Shown: one piece after another, positions 1-8,706 of the stretch | How positions within the stretch are numbered: position 1 is the stretch's first letter | How the letters are laid out: the number at the start of each line of letters is the position of its first letter | Assembly: GCF_000224005.2 (NCBI RefSeq) | Contig: NZ_CP007031.1 | Coordinates: forward strand, 1,455,001-1,519,000 | DNA from: Marichromatium purpuratum 984 | Lineage (GTDB): Bacteria; Pseudomonadota; Gammaproteobacteria; Chromatiales; Chromatiaceae | Reading direction: 5' to 3' | Length of the DNA: 64,000 nucleotides | Made by a program: the position numbers and the translations under genes | Notes under the pieces: model-generated | What the model saw: the letters and a program-made list of their open reading frames with translations, nothing else | Told to the model about the DNA's origin: nothing | The model's database searches: none

Positions 1-1504
<1,504 letters not shown>

Positions 1505-1608
1505 ATAACACCCAAGTGCGTTGCAGGGCATCGGCTCACGCAACTGCCGACAACGATCTGAACCGAATTGGTCCTGTCCGAGATGATCGGGCAAGACAAA
1601 GCAGTTTT

Positions 1609-1724
1609 CCTGGCGGCCATAGAGTCCTGGACCCACCTGATCCCATCCCGAACTCAGAAGTGAAACAGGACCTCGCCGATGATAGTGTGGGGCCTCCCCA
1701 TGCGAAAGTAGGTCACTGCCAGGA
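1609..1724 (+). rRNA. rrf: 5S ribosomal RNA
   Basis: The 5S gene lies about 100 bp after the 23S 3' end. The terminal helix is visible (CCTGGCGGCC at the 5' end against CACTGCCAGG at the 3' end), and the loop A/B region reads CCCATCCCGAACTCAG. The length of about 116 nt fits the family. No tRNA gene is seen in the 23S-5S spacer (1505-1608) or after the 5S. The 5' boundary may be off by one to three bases. Confidence 0.95.
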
Positions 1725-1734
1725 CCTTATCCCG

Positions 1735-1766
1735 AAACCCCCGAGCACTCTGTGTTCGGGGGTTTT
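1735..1766 (+). terminator. Intrinsic terminator of the rRNA operon
   Basis: An 11-bp GC-rich stem (1738-1748 with 1752-1762, one G-T pair) closes a three-base loop. It is preceded by AAA and followed by TTTT, the expected arrangement for a Rho-independent terminator directly after the 5S gene. Confidence 0.9.
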
Positions 1767-1785
1767 ACTTTGTGCGGCGGAAAAA

Positions 1786-1820
1786 GCCGCCAGCCGCCAG
1801 CCGCCAGCCGCCAGCCGCCA
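1786..1820 (+). repeat. Tandem heptamer array, 5 x GCCGCCA
   Basis: Five exact copies of a 7-bp unit followed by a partial unit (GCCGG). It forms the left boundary of element copy A. The unit length is not a multiple of three, so apparent peptides over it (Ser-Arg-Gln-Pro-Pro-Ala-Ala periodicity) are artefacts. Confidence 0.95.
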
Positions 1821-2079
1821 GCCGGAAAGATTGAACCGCAAAGACCCAAAGGACGCGAAGGAATATCGGGGATGTGCGGCTGATGCCGCGGCGCGTGCGA
1901 GTGCGTGGCCTGCGTTCGGTGCTTGCCCCGGCGCCGATCGCCGTTCCTCAGCAGACGTTGACGCTGGTGAGCGGACAACCCAACCGACGGGGCTGTGAGC
2001 CGGACGTCGACCGCCTCCCAGGTTCAAAACCCTTCGCGCCCTTCGCGGCTTTGCGGTCCAATCTTCTGGCCGCTGGCCT
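1786..2079. repeat. Heptamer-bounded inverted-repeat element, copy A
   Basis: A non-coding element between the rRNA terminator and the 3' end of the DUF1992 gene. In order: five tandem GCCGCCA heptamers (1786-1820); an inner arm starting GATTGAACCGCAAAG at 1829, containing three GCAAAG/GCGAAG-like steps; a core of about 160 bp; the inverted inner arm (about 2026-2063, ending GCGGTCCAATC); and a short degenerate opposing array, CTGGCCG CTGGCCT (2066-2079). The inner arms are near-complementary over about 35 bp. It shares this plan with the elements at 5584-5923 and 36981-37284. No credible ORF, RNA gene or transposase is inside. Confidence 0.8.
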
Positions 2080-2460
2080 TCAATCCCCCTCGCGATCGGA
2101 GAATGCTCGATTCAGTGCTTCCTGGTACTGCATCCGGGTGATTGCGTTGAGGCCCTGTCCGCGTCCCTCGTTCAGTCGGGTTTCGAGTAGCCTGAGTCGT
2201 CTGGCCGCCTCGGCGCGTGCCTGTGGGTCCTCGATTCGGGCGATGAGCGCTTCGGTGTCGCGGATCTGACGCAGGGCTTCGATCTCCGGTGGGATGAACC
2301 CCGCCCCTTTGAGCAGACGATAGCCGGCGCGCAGGTGCTCGGGGACCATGGCGAGATCTTCTGTCGGCAGTGGTTTGCCGCTGCCGGGCAGATCGTCGAG
2401 TTCTCCCCGTGCACGTGCCTGTTCGATATGACGCTCGGCAATTTGATCGATGAGATCCAT
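2080..2460 (-). CDS. DUF1992 (DnaJ-like subfamily C member 28-type) protein
   Basis: A 126-residue cytosolic protein of the DUF1992 family, homologous to a conserved region of DNAJC28 but with no J domain here. Family hallmarks are the N-terminal DLIDQIAERHIEQARARGE followed by DDLPGSGKPL, then a helical region with Arg/Glu-rich amphipathic segments to the C-terminus. The length matches stand-alone bacterial members. Biochemical function is not established for the family. The gene is solitary, its stop codon abuts repeat element copy A, and the upstream PhoU-like gene is divergent. Confidence 0.85.
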   Translation of the reverse strand: MDLIDQIAERHIEQARARGELDDLPGSGKPLPTEDLAMVPEHLRAGYRLLKGAGFIPPEIEALRQIRDTEALIARIEDPQARAEAARRLRLLETRLNEGRGQGLNAITRMQYQEALNRAFSDREGD

Positions 2461-2595
2461 GAGGCGTAACGCTTTCGATTGATTGATTGATCGACTGGGA
2501 TTGTAGCTTGCCTGCTGTCATCTCGTGGTCATCGACCAGTCATGCCTTGGGCGTAGATTGCACTTACTAAGGGTATGCTCAGGCGGGGTAAAGTG

Positions 2596-3261
2596 ATGTT
2601 GAATCGACGGTCGCTGATCGAGGACAGACGGGATGGCCTGCGCGAGTCCATGATCGAGTTGGGTGAGCGGGTCGCCGGGATGGTGGTCGAGGGACTCGAG
2701 GTCTTGCGTACACGGAACTTGCCGCGCGCGCGTTCTCTGGTCGCGGCCGATCAGGACATCAATGACGCGCGTCGCGCGCTTGAGCAGGAGGCATTGTTGA
2801 TCCTCGCCGCCCATCATCCGGCTGGGGGCGATCTACGGCTGGTTGGTGTGTCGTTGGAGATGGTCTCGGAACTCGAACGTATTGCCGATCATGCCGCCGA
2901 TCTCGGGCGATTGCTGTTGAGACATCCGGGTTGGAACCCTGATTCTCTGGCGCTCGCCTCTCTCTTGAGCCTGGGCGAGAACAGCAGGCGCTTGCTCGAT
3001 GCGGTGCTCAATGGTTATTCGAGCGGTACCGGAAACGGCATTGCTTCTGCTTCATGGATGGCGGATTTCGCGATTGATCGTCATGTTTTGTCGACAAATG
3101 GCCGCATCATAGCGGCACTGCATACAAATCCGGCGAGTGCGAGTGACCAGGTGGCGCTACTCTGGATGTCGCATCATCTCGAACGTATCGCCGAGCGGGC
3201 GACCAACATCGCCGAGCAGCTGGCCTATATCGAGACCGGTAACCTCGAGGCGCTCGATTGA
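2596..3261 (+). CDS. PhoU domain-containing protein
   Basis: A predicted all-helical cytosolic protein of about 221 residues with two PhoU-type three-helix repeats (roughly residues 15-100 and 110-205). The first repeat has the typical D-x-DIN-x2-R-x2-LE pattern, and HHLERIAERATNIAE closes the second. PhoU proteins modulate Pst phosphate transport and PhoR signalling or Na/Pi cotransport, but no pst, pho or transporter gene is adjacent, so the specific role is inferred only at family level. An in-frame ATG lies at 2575; 2596 is preferred because GGCGGGG precedes it at suitable spacing. Confidence 0.8.
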   Translation: MLNRRSLIEDRRDGLRESMIELGERVAGMVVEGLEVLRTRNLPRARSLVAADQDINDARRALEQEALLILAAHHPAGGDLRLVGVSLEMVSELERIADHAADLGRLLLRHPGWNPDSLALASLLSLGENSRRLLDAVLNGYSSGTGNGIASASWMADFAIDRHVLSTNGRIIAALHTNPASASDQVALLWMSHHLERIAERATNIAEQLAYIETGNLEALD

Positions 3262-3397
3262 GCCAGAGTGATCTGGCCGCTGAACCTCGCCGTCGTACCC
3301 CTTGATCCTTGCCGATCCTCCCCGATCCTCAGCAATTGGGTGTCAGGTCGGGTGCATCACCGTGCTGATCTCCCGGCCTGCGAGGAGGGATTGAGTG

Positions 3398-4669
3398 ATG
3401 CGTGTCCTGGTCATTGGTAGCGGGGTGATCGGTACCACCGCAGCCTATCAACTTGCCCGCGCCGGTGCCGAGGTGACGGTGCTCGAGCGTTGTGCCGGCT
3501 CCGGCCTGGAGACCAGCTATGCCAATGCCGGTCAGGTCTCGACCGGCTATGCCGCGCCCTGGGCTGCGCCCGGTCTGCCGCTCAAGGCGCTGCGCTGGCT
3601 GTTGACCCCGCACGCCCCGCTGCGGGTGCGACCGCGGCTGGACGCGGCGATGCTGCGCTTCATGGCGGCGACGCTTGGCAACTGTAACGCGCGCCACTAT
3701 GCCCGCAACAAGGCGCGGCTGCTGCGCCTGGCCGAGTACAGCCGGGTCGCCCTGGGCGAGTTGCGTGCCGAGATCGGGATCGACTACGACGCCGGCCAGG
3801 GCGGAACCCTGCAACTGCTGCGTTCGGCGGCCCAGTTCGATCAGGCACGACGCGATCGCGACATCCTCGAGCGTGGCGGGCTGCGCTGCGATCTGCTTGA
3901 TGTCGAGGGCTGTATCCGTCACGAGCCCGCGCTTGCCCGGGTCGCTGATCGCCTCGCCGGTGGCCTGCGCTTCCCCGATGACGAGACCGGCGACTGTCTG
4001 CGTTTTACCCAGGCGCTGGCGGGCCATGCGGCCAAGCTCGGGGTCGAGTTCCGCTACGGGGTGCGGGTCGAGGCGCTGCGTGTCCGCGACGGCGCGATCA
4101 CCGGGGTCGAGACCGACGCCGGACCCCTGGTCGCCGATCGCTGTCTGCTCGCTGCCGGTTTCGATGCGGTGCGGCTGTTGCGCCCGCTCGGCATCCGCGC
4201 GCCGATCTATCCGGTCAAGGGCTATTCGCTCACCCTGCCGCTGCTCGATCCTGAAGCGGCGCCACGCTCGACCTTGATGGACGAGACCAACAAGGTCGCG
4301 CTGACTCGGCTGGGGGCCCGCTTGCGGGTGGCCGGCACGGCCGAACTCTGTGGCATGGATCTGCGGTTGCGGCGCGGACGGCTGGAGACCCTGCGACGGG
4401 TACTCGTCGATCTCTTCCCCGAGGCCGCTGATCCGCGCCAGGCCGAGTCCTGGGCCGGGTTGCGTCCGATGACCCCGGACGGTCCGCCGATCCTGGGCGA
4501 GAGCGGTTGTGCGGGGCTCTATCTCGATCTCGGACACGGCTCGCTCGGCTGGACCCTGAGCTGCGGTTCGGCGCGCCTGATCGCCGATCTGATGCTCGGC
4601 CGAGCCGCCGCGATCGACCCCGAGGGTCTGACCCTGGTGCGCTATCGCGGCGGCTGGCTGGCCGACTGA
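3398..4669 (+). CDS. dadA: D-amino acid dehydrogenase (DadA-type FAD oxidoreductase)
   Basis: A DAO-family flavoprotein of 423 residues that would oxidise D-amino acids (classically D-alanine) to 2-oxo acids, passing electrons to the respiratory chain at the inner membrane. The N-terminus is a Rossmann FAD site (VLVIGSGVIGTTAAYQLA, GxGxxG at residues 7-12) followed by ETSYANAGQVS, typical of DadA. The C-terminal GLRPMTPDGPPILGES and GHGSLGWTLSCGSARL complete the FAD-binding fold. GAGGAGGG at 3382-3389 sits 8 bp before the ATG at 3398, so the GTG at 3395 was not used. No alanine racemase gene is adjacent. It is convergent with the next gene, with 5 bp between stop codons. Confidence 0.88.
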   Translation: MRVLVIGSGVIGTTAAYQLARAGAEVTVLERCAGSGLETSYANAGQVSTGYAAPWAAPGLPLKALRWLLTPHAPLRVRPRLDAAMLRFMAATLGNCNARHYARNKARLLRLAEYSRVALGELRAEIGIDYDAGQGGTLQLLRSAAQFDQARRDRDILERGGLRCDLLDVEGCIRHEPALARVADRLAGGLRFPDDETGDCLRFTQALAGHAAKLGVEFRYGVRVEALRVRDGAITGVETDAGPLVADRCLLAAGFDAVRLLRPLGIRAPIYPVKGYSLTLPLLDPEAAPRSTLMDETNKVALTRLGARLRVAGTAELCGMDLRLRRGRLETLRRVLVDLFPEAADPRQAESWAGLRPMTPDGPPILGESGCAGLYLDLGHGSLGWTLSCGSARLIADLMLGRAAAIDPEGLTLVRYRGGWLAD

Positions 4670-4674
4670 GCAGC

Positions 4675-5271
4675 TCAGAACACCTGGGTCGCGGCCACTG
4701 CGGCGAGTACCAGGAAGAGCGCGCCGGAGATGCGGTGCACCAGTACGATCGGCAACCGTGTGAGCAGTCGGCAGCCGACGAAGACCCCGAGTGCGGCGGT
4801 CAGTGCCATCGCCAGGTTGGCGCCGATCCACACCGGCAACGGGGCCAGGGTGGTGGCCATGCCGGCGACGGCGAGCTGGGTCTTGTCGCCCATCTCAGCG
4901 AGGAACAGCAGCAGGAAGGTCGCGACCAGGATGCTGTGCCCGGAGCGCTGCACCATCTTCTCGTCGCTCTCCTCCTCGTCCTCGGTGGTGCGTAGCGCGA
5001 CGATTCCGAAGGTCGCGAACAGCACCGCGACCGCCGCGGCCAGCCACTGGTCGGGGATCCATTGGGTGAGCGCGGCGCCGAACAGCACCGCCAGGGTGTT
5101 GAGCAACAGGAAGGCGGCGAGCGCGCCGAACAGCACCGGCCAGTGACGGTGGCGGGCGGCGAGCGCCATGCACACCAGCTGGCTCTTGTCGCCCATCTCG
5201 GCGAGTGCGACAAGGGCGAAAGTAGCAGTCATTGCGCCGCCATCGGTCGAGATCATAGTGGTATCGATCAT
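4675..5271 (-). CDS. mneA: UPF0016/GDT1 (TMEM165) family manganese exporter
   Basis: A six-helix inner-membrane protein of about 199 residues with the duplicated E-x-G-D-K-(S/T)-Q signature: EMGDKSQ near residue 25 and EMGDKTQ near 126. An acidic cytosolic loop (TTEDEEESDEK) separates the two three-helix repeats. Bacterial members such as Vibrio MneA export Mn2+. The Mn2+-sensing riboswitch in the leader (5442-5538) strongly supports that role. The start is uncertain: ATGs at 5271, 5256 and 5232 are all in frame, and 5232 gives the most family-like N-terminus. The frame stays open to 5379, but that part does not look coding and lies close behind the riboswitch. Confidence 0.88.
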   Translation of the reverse strand: MIDTTMISTDGGAMTATFALVALAEMGDKSQLVCMALAARHRHWPVLFGALAAFLLLNTLAVLFGAALTQWIPDQWLAAAVAVLFATFGIVALRTTEDEEESDEKMVQRSGHSILVATFLLLFLAEMGDKTQLAVAGMATTLAPLPVWIGANLAMALTAALGVFVGCRLLTRLPIVLVHRISGALFLVLAAVAATQVF

Positions 5272-5441
5272 GCCGCTGCGTACCCCACGATCGCTTGGGG
5301 CGTGGCGGTGCACGGGGAACGGCGCTGGGCCGTGGTCGTCGGAGGTGACATCGGATGGGATCCTCGGGGCCGGGCGCAAGGCAAGGACAAGACTCGAACA
5401 CGATGACGCGCGCCCGGCCCATTGGCCGTCGCGTTCGTGCT

Positions 5442-5538
5442 CGAGGTCTCGTCAAGCCCGTCGGGCCGCATCCGCCATGGCGATCGCCAAGTCTGTTGAC
5501 GGATGCCCCGCGCGCTGCGCGGGAGACTACTCCCCTCG
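5442..5538 (-). promoter_or_regulatory. yybP-ykoY manganese riboswitch
   Basis: Read on the minus strand, the leader contains the hallmarks of the Mn2+-sensing yybP-ykoY class: GGGGAGTAG at the 5' side; a P2-type hairpin (CCCGCG / CGCGCGGG); a perfect helix GCATCCG / CGGATGC enclosing the conserved TCAACA segment; and a distal GACGAGACC. A closing P1 helix pairs CGAGG (5534-5538) with CCTCG (5442-5446). It sits about 170 nt upstream of a UPF0016 exporter gene, a known target of this class. In known members Mn2+ binding turns expression on; the mechanism here (transcription or translation) was not resolved. Confidence 0.85.
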
Positions 5539-5583
5539 GAGTGGGGCGCGATTCTCGCCGCCTTGGGCGAAGGTGTCAAGTCA

Positions 5584-5632
5584 GCCGCCAGCCGCCAGCC
5601 GCCAGCCGCCAGCCGCCAGCCGCCAGCCGCCA
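5584..5632 (+). repeat. Tandem heptamer array, 7 x GCCGCCA
   Basis: Seven exact 7-bp units forming the left boundary of element copy B, followed directly by GGGGATTGAACC of the inner arm. Confidence 0.95.
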
Positions 5633-5860
5633 GGGGATTGAACCGCAAAGCCGCAAAGGGCGCAAAGGGAAGAAGAGCCTCCAGCGATCAGCCGCCAGCC
5701 GCCAGTGGCGGGCTACCCACAAACACTGGCGTCAAGAACGTGCGCCACGGATGCGGGCAAGCCGTGCTGTCGTCGAGGGCACACCCCCGCTGGCTGCTGG
5801 AGGCTGGTCGCTTGCAACTCGAGCCCCTTTGCGCTCTTTGCGCCTTGGCGGTTCAATCTT

Positions 5861-5923
5861 CTGATCGCTGATCGCTGATCGCTGATCGCTGATCGCTGAT
5901 CGCTGATCGCTGATCGCTGATCG
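5861..5923 (+). repeat. Tandem heptamer array, 9 x CTGATCG
   Basis: Nine exact units at the right boundary of element copy B. Compared with the reverse complement of the left unit (CTGGCGG) it keeps CTG and the final G, so the two arrays face each other as diverged inverted copies. Confidence 0.95.
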
Positions 5924-5940
5924 CTGAGCCTTCGTAGGTT

Positions 5941-5962
5941 GGGTTGCCGTTTTCGGCAACCC
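5941..5962. terminator. Palindrome, likely terminator after the DUF4139 gene
   Basis: A perfect 9-bp stem, GGGTTGCCG / CGGCAACCC, with a TTTT loop (AAAA on the minus strand), 27 bp after the DUF4139 stop codon on the transcribed strand. With the preceding GTAGGTT it resembles palindromic intergenic repeats of the GTAGGTTGGGTT type that are common in proteobacteria. There is no clear T-tract, so termination is inferred from position. Confidence 0.55.
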
Positions 5963-5989
5963 AGCGTCTGCCTCGGGCGCCGGCCTGTC

Positions 5990-7408
5990 TCAGCGCTTGA
6001 TGCGGACCCGCCAGGTCAGGGCGGTGCGTCCCTCGGCGGGGATCTCCAGACGCCACACCGCGAGGTCGGCGGCGGCCTTGGTGTGGTCGGCGCTCTCCTC
6101 GAGCATGCGCCAGTCGCCGGAGATGCGCTCGCGCACCTCGACCGTCGTCGCCGTGTCCCGGGCGTTGGCCAGTTCAAGCTCGAAGCCGAGTTCGACGGTG
6201 TCGTCGCCGATCCGTTCGAGGTCGGTCTGACGGCGCCGGGCGGTGACGTCGAAGCTCTCGCCGAGGGTCAGGGTGACGCGCTGATCGGTGGGGGTGTGAT
6301 CGATGGTGTCCTCGCCGACGAACTGGGCCTGTCCGCCGCTGTCCTGGGCATAGACCCGGATCACCCCACGCGGCAGCGGCATGTCCGGTCCCGCGGCGTC
6401 GTTGACGAAACTCAGGGTGGTGCGTACCGGCAGGCGACTCCAGCCGTCGCCGTTGCGAGCGCCGAGGTGTCGTCCGCTCACCACCAGCAGGCGCTCGACC
6501 GGGATCGCCTCGGCGGCGAACAGCGCCACCTGCTTGGTCTGGTTGTTGAGCAGATCGGTGTGACGGGGCAGGGTGTAGAGATGATAGGCGTCGAGCTGTT
6601 CACGCGCGGGCATGGCATCCTCGGCCATGTTGACCCCGAAGCGTATGGACTTCATCGCCCTGACGCGCTCGCGCACCTGGTTGAGTTCGCCGGCGACGAG
6701 CTGGAGACGGGCGTCGCGATAGGCCACGCCGCTACGATTCTCGAGTGTGACCCAGGCGTTGAGGGTCATGCGATCGTTGTGCTCGGGGTCGAGTTCGGCG
6801 ACATAGTCGGCCCGCCAGGACAGCCCGCCGCTGAGATAGGAGAGTTCGAGCGCGCGCTCGCCCGCCTCCTCGGTCTCGAGATGCAGCACCAGGGTCGGCT
6901 GATCGCGCAGGTCGGGAGGGACGTCGGGATAGATCAGGTGGCCGACCACCTCGGTCTCGATACGATCGGCGTAGCGCAGCACCACGCCACCATTGGCCGC
7001 CAATACCTGGGCACGTTCACGGGTGCGCTCGCCCTCGGCGTCGGTGCGTACCACCTCGATCTCGCGTCCGACGTACTTGTGCAGCAGGCTCTCGGGGGTG
7101 AGCAGGTCGTAGTCGAAGTTCTGTTCCAGCAGTCGCAGCGTGCCGCCGCCCTCGGGTGCGGAGAGCAGGGCCGTCTCCGGGCGGATCTCGGCCGAGACGT
7201 TGCGCCAGGCGATGCGGTTCTCGCCTGCTACAAGCTCGGTCCGGCGCAGGTCGCGCACCAGCGCCAGGTCCTCGTTGTAGATGGTCACCCCGAGACCCTC
7301 GCGGGCTGCGTCGTCGAGTCGCAACTCATCGGCGGCGCCGGCCTGGAGCGCGCCGCCGAGGGCGAGCGCGAGCGGGATCCGGGCGAACGGATGATGGCGG
7401 TCGGGCAT
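5990..7408 (-). CDS. DUF4139 domain-containing exported protein
   Basis: A 472-residue protein with a signal peptide (positively charged start, then PLALALGGALQAGAA) and a mature beta-rich region matching DUF4139: NEDLALVRDLRR near the N-terminus, LSYLSGGLSWRADYVAEL in the middle, and a C-terminal module ending in RTALTWRVRIKR. The family has no agreed function; members are predicted periplasmic or cell-surface proteins. AAGGAGA lies 7 bp before the ATG. The two HD-GYP genes lie upstream on the same strand, 28 bp away, so cotranscription is possible. Confidence 0.82.
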   Translation of the reverse strand: MPDRHHPFARIPLALALGGALQAGAADELRLDDAAREGLGVTIYNEDLALVRDLRRTELVAGENRIAWRNVSAEIRPETALLSAPEGGGTLRLLEQNFDYDLLTPESLLHKYVGREIEVVRTDAEGERTRERAQVLAANGGVVLRYADRIETEVVGHLIYPDVPPDLRDQPTLVLHLETEEAGERALELSYLSGGLSWRADYVAELDPEHNDRMTLNAWVTLENRSGVAYRDARLQLVAGELNQVRERVRAMKSIRFGVNMAEDAMPAREQLDAYHLYTLPRHTDLLNNQTKQVALFAAEAIPVERLLVVSGRHLGARNGDGWSRLPVRTTLSFVNDAAGPDMPLPRGVIRVYAQDSGGQAQFVGEDTIDHTPTDQRVTLTLGESFDVTARRRQTDLERIGDDTVELGFELELANARDTATTVEVRERISGDWRMLEESADHTKAAADLAVWRLEIPAEGRTALTWRVRIKR

Positions 7409-7436
7409 GTTGCGGTCTCCTTATCCTGAGGGCGGA

Positions 7437-8657
7437 TTAGCCGAGGGCGTGGAGCAGGACGACCTCGGGGCGGATGCGCCAGTGGGCGGGCGACTCGATG
7501 CCGCTGATCCGTTCTCCGACCCCAGGGGCGGACAGGTCGAGATCGTACAGCGCCACGCTGCGGCGCTGGTTGGCGTTCATGAACACTCGCACCACGGGCT
7601 GCAAGGGGCCCTTGCGCCCGCCGCCCACCACCACGCCGAGCAGGCCGCTCTCGAGCCGCACCAGGCTGCCGACCGGATAGATCCCGAGGCAGCGGATGAA
7701 GCGCTGGACCAGGTCGGCGTCGAAGTGGAAACGGCTCCACTCAAGCAGTTTGCGTAGCGCCAGATGCGGCTCCAGTCCGGTCTGATAGACCCGGTCGGCG
7801 GTGATCGCGTCATAAACATCGATGATCGCCGCCATTCGACCCTGGCGCGAGATCTCCAGCCCACGCCGTCCGCGTGGATAGCCCGAGCCGTCCATGCGTT
7901 CGTGATGCTCGGCGATCAGCCTCAGCGCGGCCTCGGGCATGCCGGGGAGCGTGCGCAACAGCTCATGGGCGTGCAGCACATGGCCGTGCACCAGGGCGAG
8001 TTCGTCATCGGTGAGTGCGCCTGGCTTGTTGACGATCGCCTCCGGGATCAGGCTCTTGCCGATGTCGTGGAGCAGGGCGCCGAGTGCGATCTCGGCGGTA
8101 TGAGCGCGTTCGAGTTCGAGGGTGCGGGCAAAGGCGATGGTGAGGACCGCGGCGTTGAACGAATGCTCGAGGGTGTAGCGTCCGATGCGTCTGACCCGGG
8201 TCAGGCCGAGCAGGGCGTCGCGGTTGCGCTCGAGCGATTCCATCAGCGCCTCGATCAACTCGATCAGCGGCGGCAACTCGGGTGGTTGGCCTCGTCCGGC
8301 TTGCTCCATGGCGCGACGGATCAGCTCGAGGGCCTGACGTTGGAGCGCGCGCGCGCGGGTGAGTTCGGTAGCCAGCGAGGTCGGTGGTTGCTCCGGTGGC
8401 TGGGCGAGTGCAACCTGGGTCATTTTTTGCTCGAGATCCTGTTCGACCTCGTTCTGGGTCTTGGCGTCGGCGATGTCGAGGCCCTTCTCGGTGTTGATAT
8501 AGAGTTCACGGATGCCGAGGCTGCGGATCTGTGCCAGTGCGCGCGCGTCCTCGAGGAGGAAGTCGCTGCGCGCGAGCGGATGATCGGACCAGCCGAAATT
8601 GAGGTCGTGGACGTGCATGCCGGGGCGCAGCTGATCGATCGCGATCTTCTTGATCAC
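7437..8657 (-). CDS. HD-GYP domain cyclic-di-GMP phosphodiesterase, paralogue 1
   Basis: A 406-residue soluble protein with an N-terminal DUF3391-type region (about 1-130) and a C-terminal HD-GYP domain (about 140-330). The metal-binding HD pair is at residues 197-198 (LLHDIGK), and HHERMDGSGYPRG at 251-263 holds the GYP signature. Family members hydrolyse c-di-GMP. All core residues seem intact, so activity is plausible. The start is GTG with GGAGA about 10 bp upstream. It follows a close paralogue (8707-9930) that aligns without gaps through the HD-GYP core, indicating tandem duplication. Confidence 0.88.
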   Translation of the reverse strand: MIKKIAIDQLRPGMHVHDLNFGWSDHPLARSDFLLEDARALAQIRSLGIRELYINTEKGLDIADAKTQNEVEQDLEQKMTQVALAQPPEQPPTSLATELTRARALQRQALELIRRAMEQAGRGQPPELPPLIELIEALMESLERNRDALLGLTRVRRIGRYTLEHSFNAAVLTIAFARTLELERAHTAEIALGALLHDIGKSLIPEAIVNKPGALTDDELALVHGHVLHAHELLRTLPGMPEAALRLIAEHHERMDGSGYPRGRRGLEISRQGRMAAIIDVYDAITADRVYQTGLEPHLALRKLLEWSRFHFDADLVQRFIRCLGIYPVGSLVRLESGLLGVVVGGGRKGPLQPVVRVFMNANQRRSVALYDLDLSAPGVGERISGIESPAHWRIRPEVVLLHALG

Positions 8658-8706
8658 CGTGGACGGTCTCCGTTGTTCGGCGCGAGGTCGGGCTGCATGC
8701 CGACGC

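Larger units (their letters stand above)
5584..5923. repeat. Heptamer-bounded inverted-repeat element, copy B
   Basis: The most complete copy. In order: seven GCCGCCA heptamers (5584-5632); inner arm beginning GATTGAACCGCAAAG at 5636 and running to about 5670; a core of about 150 bp that carries its own short GCCGCCA run (about 5694-5707); the inverted inner arm (about 5824-5858); then nine copies of CTGATCG (5861-5923). The inner arms match with about four differences in 35. The core resembles that of copy C (32398-32569): GCCGCCAGTGGC, then CTGGC with CAAG and CGTG, then GGGC. The left flank CAAGTCAGC is also shared with copy C. It lies between the DUF4139 gene and the riboswitch leader and codes for nothing convincing. 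Confidence 0.85.

Noticed and set aside
5272-5379. Longer N-terminus for the manganese exporter
   Set aside because: The added residues are Arg/Pro/His-rich, lack family similarity and lie close behind the riboswitch.
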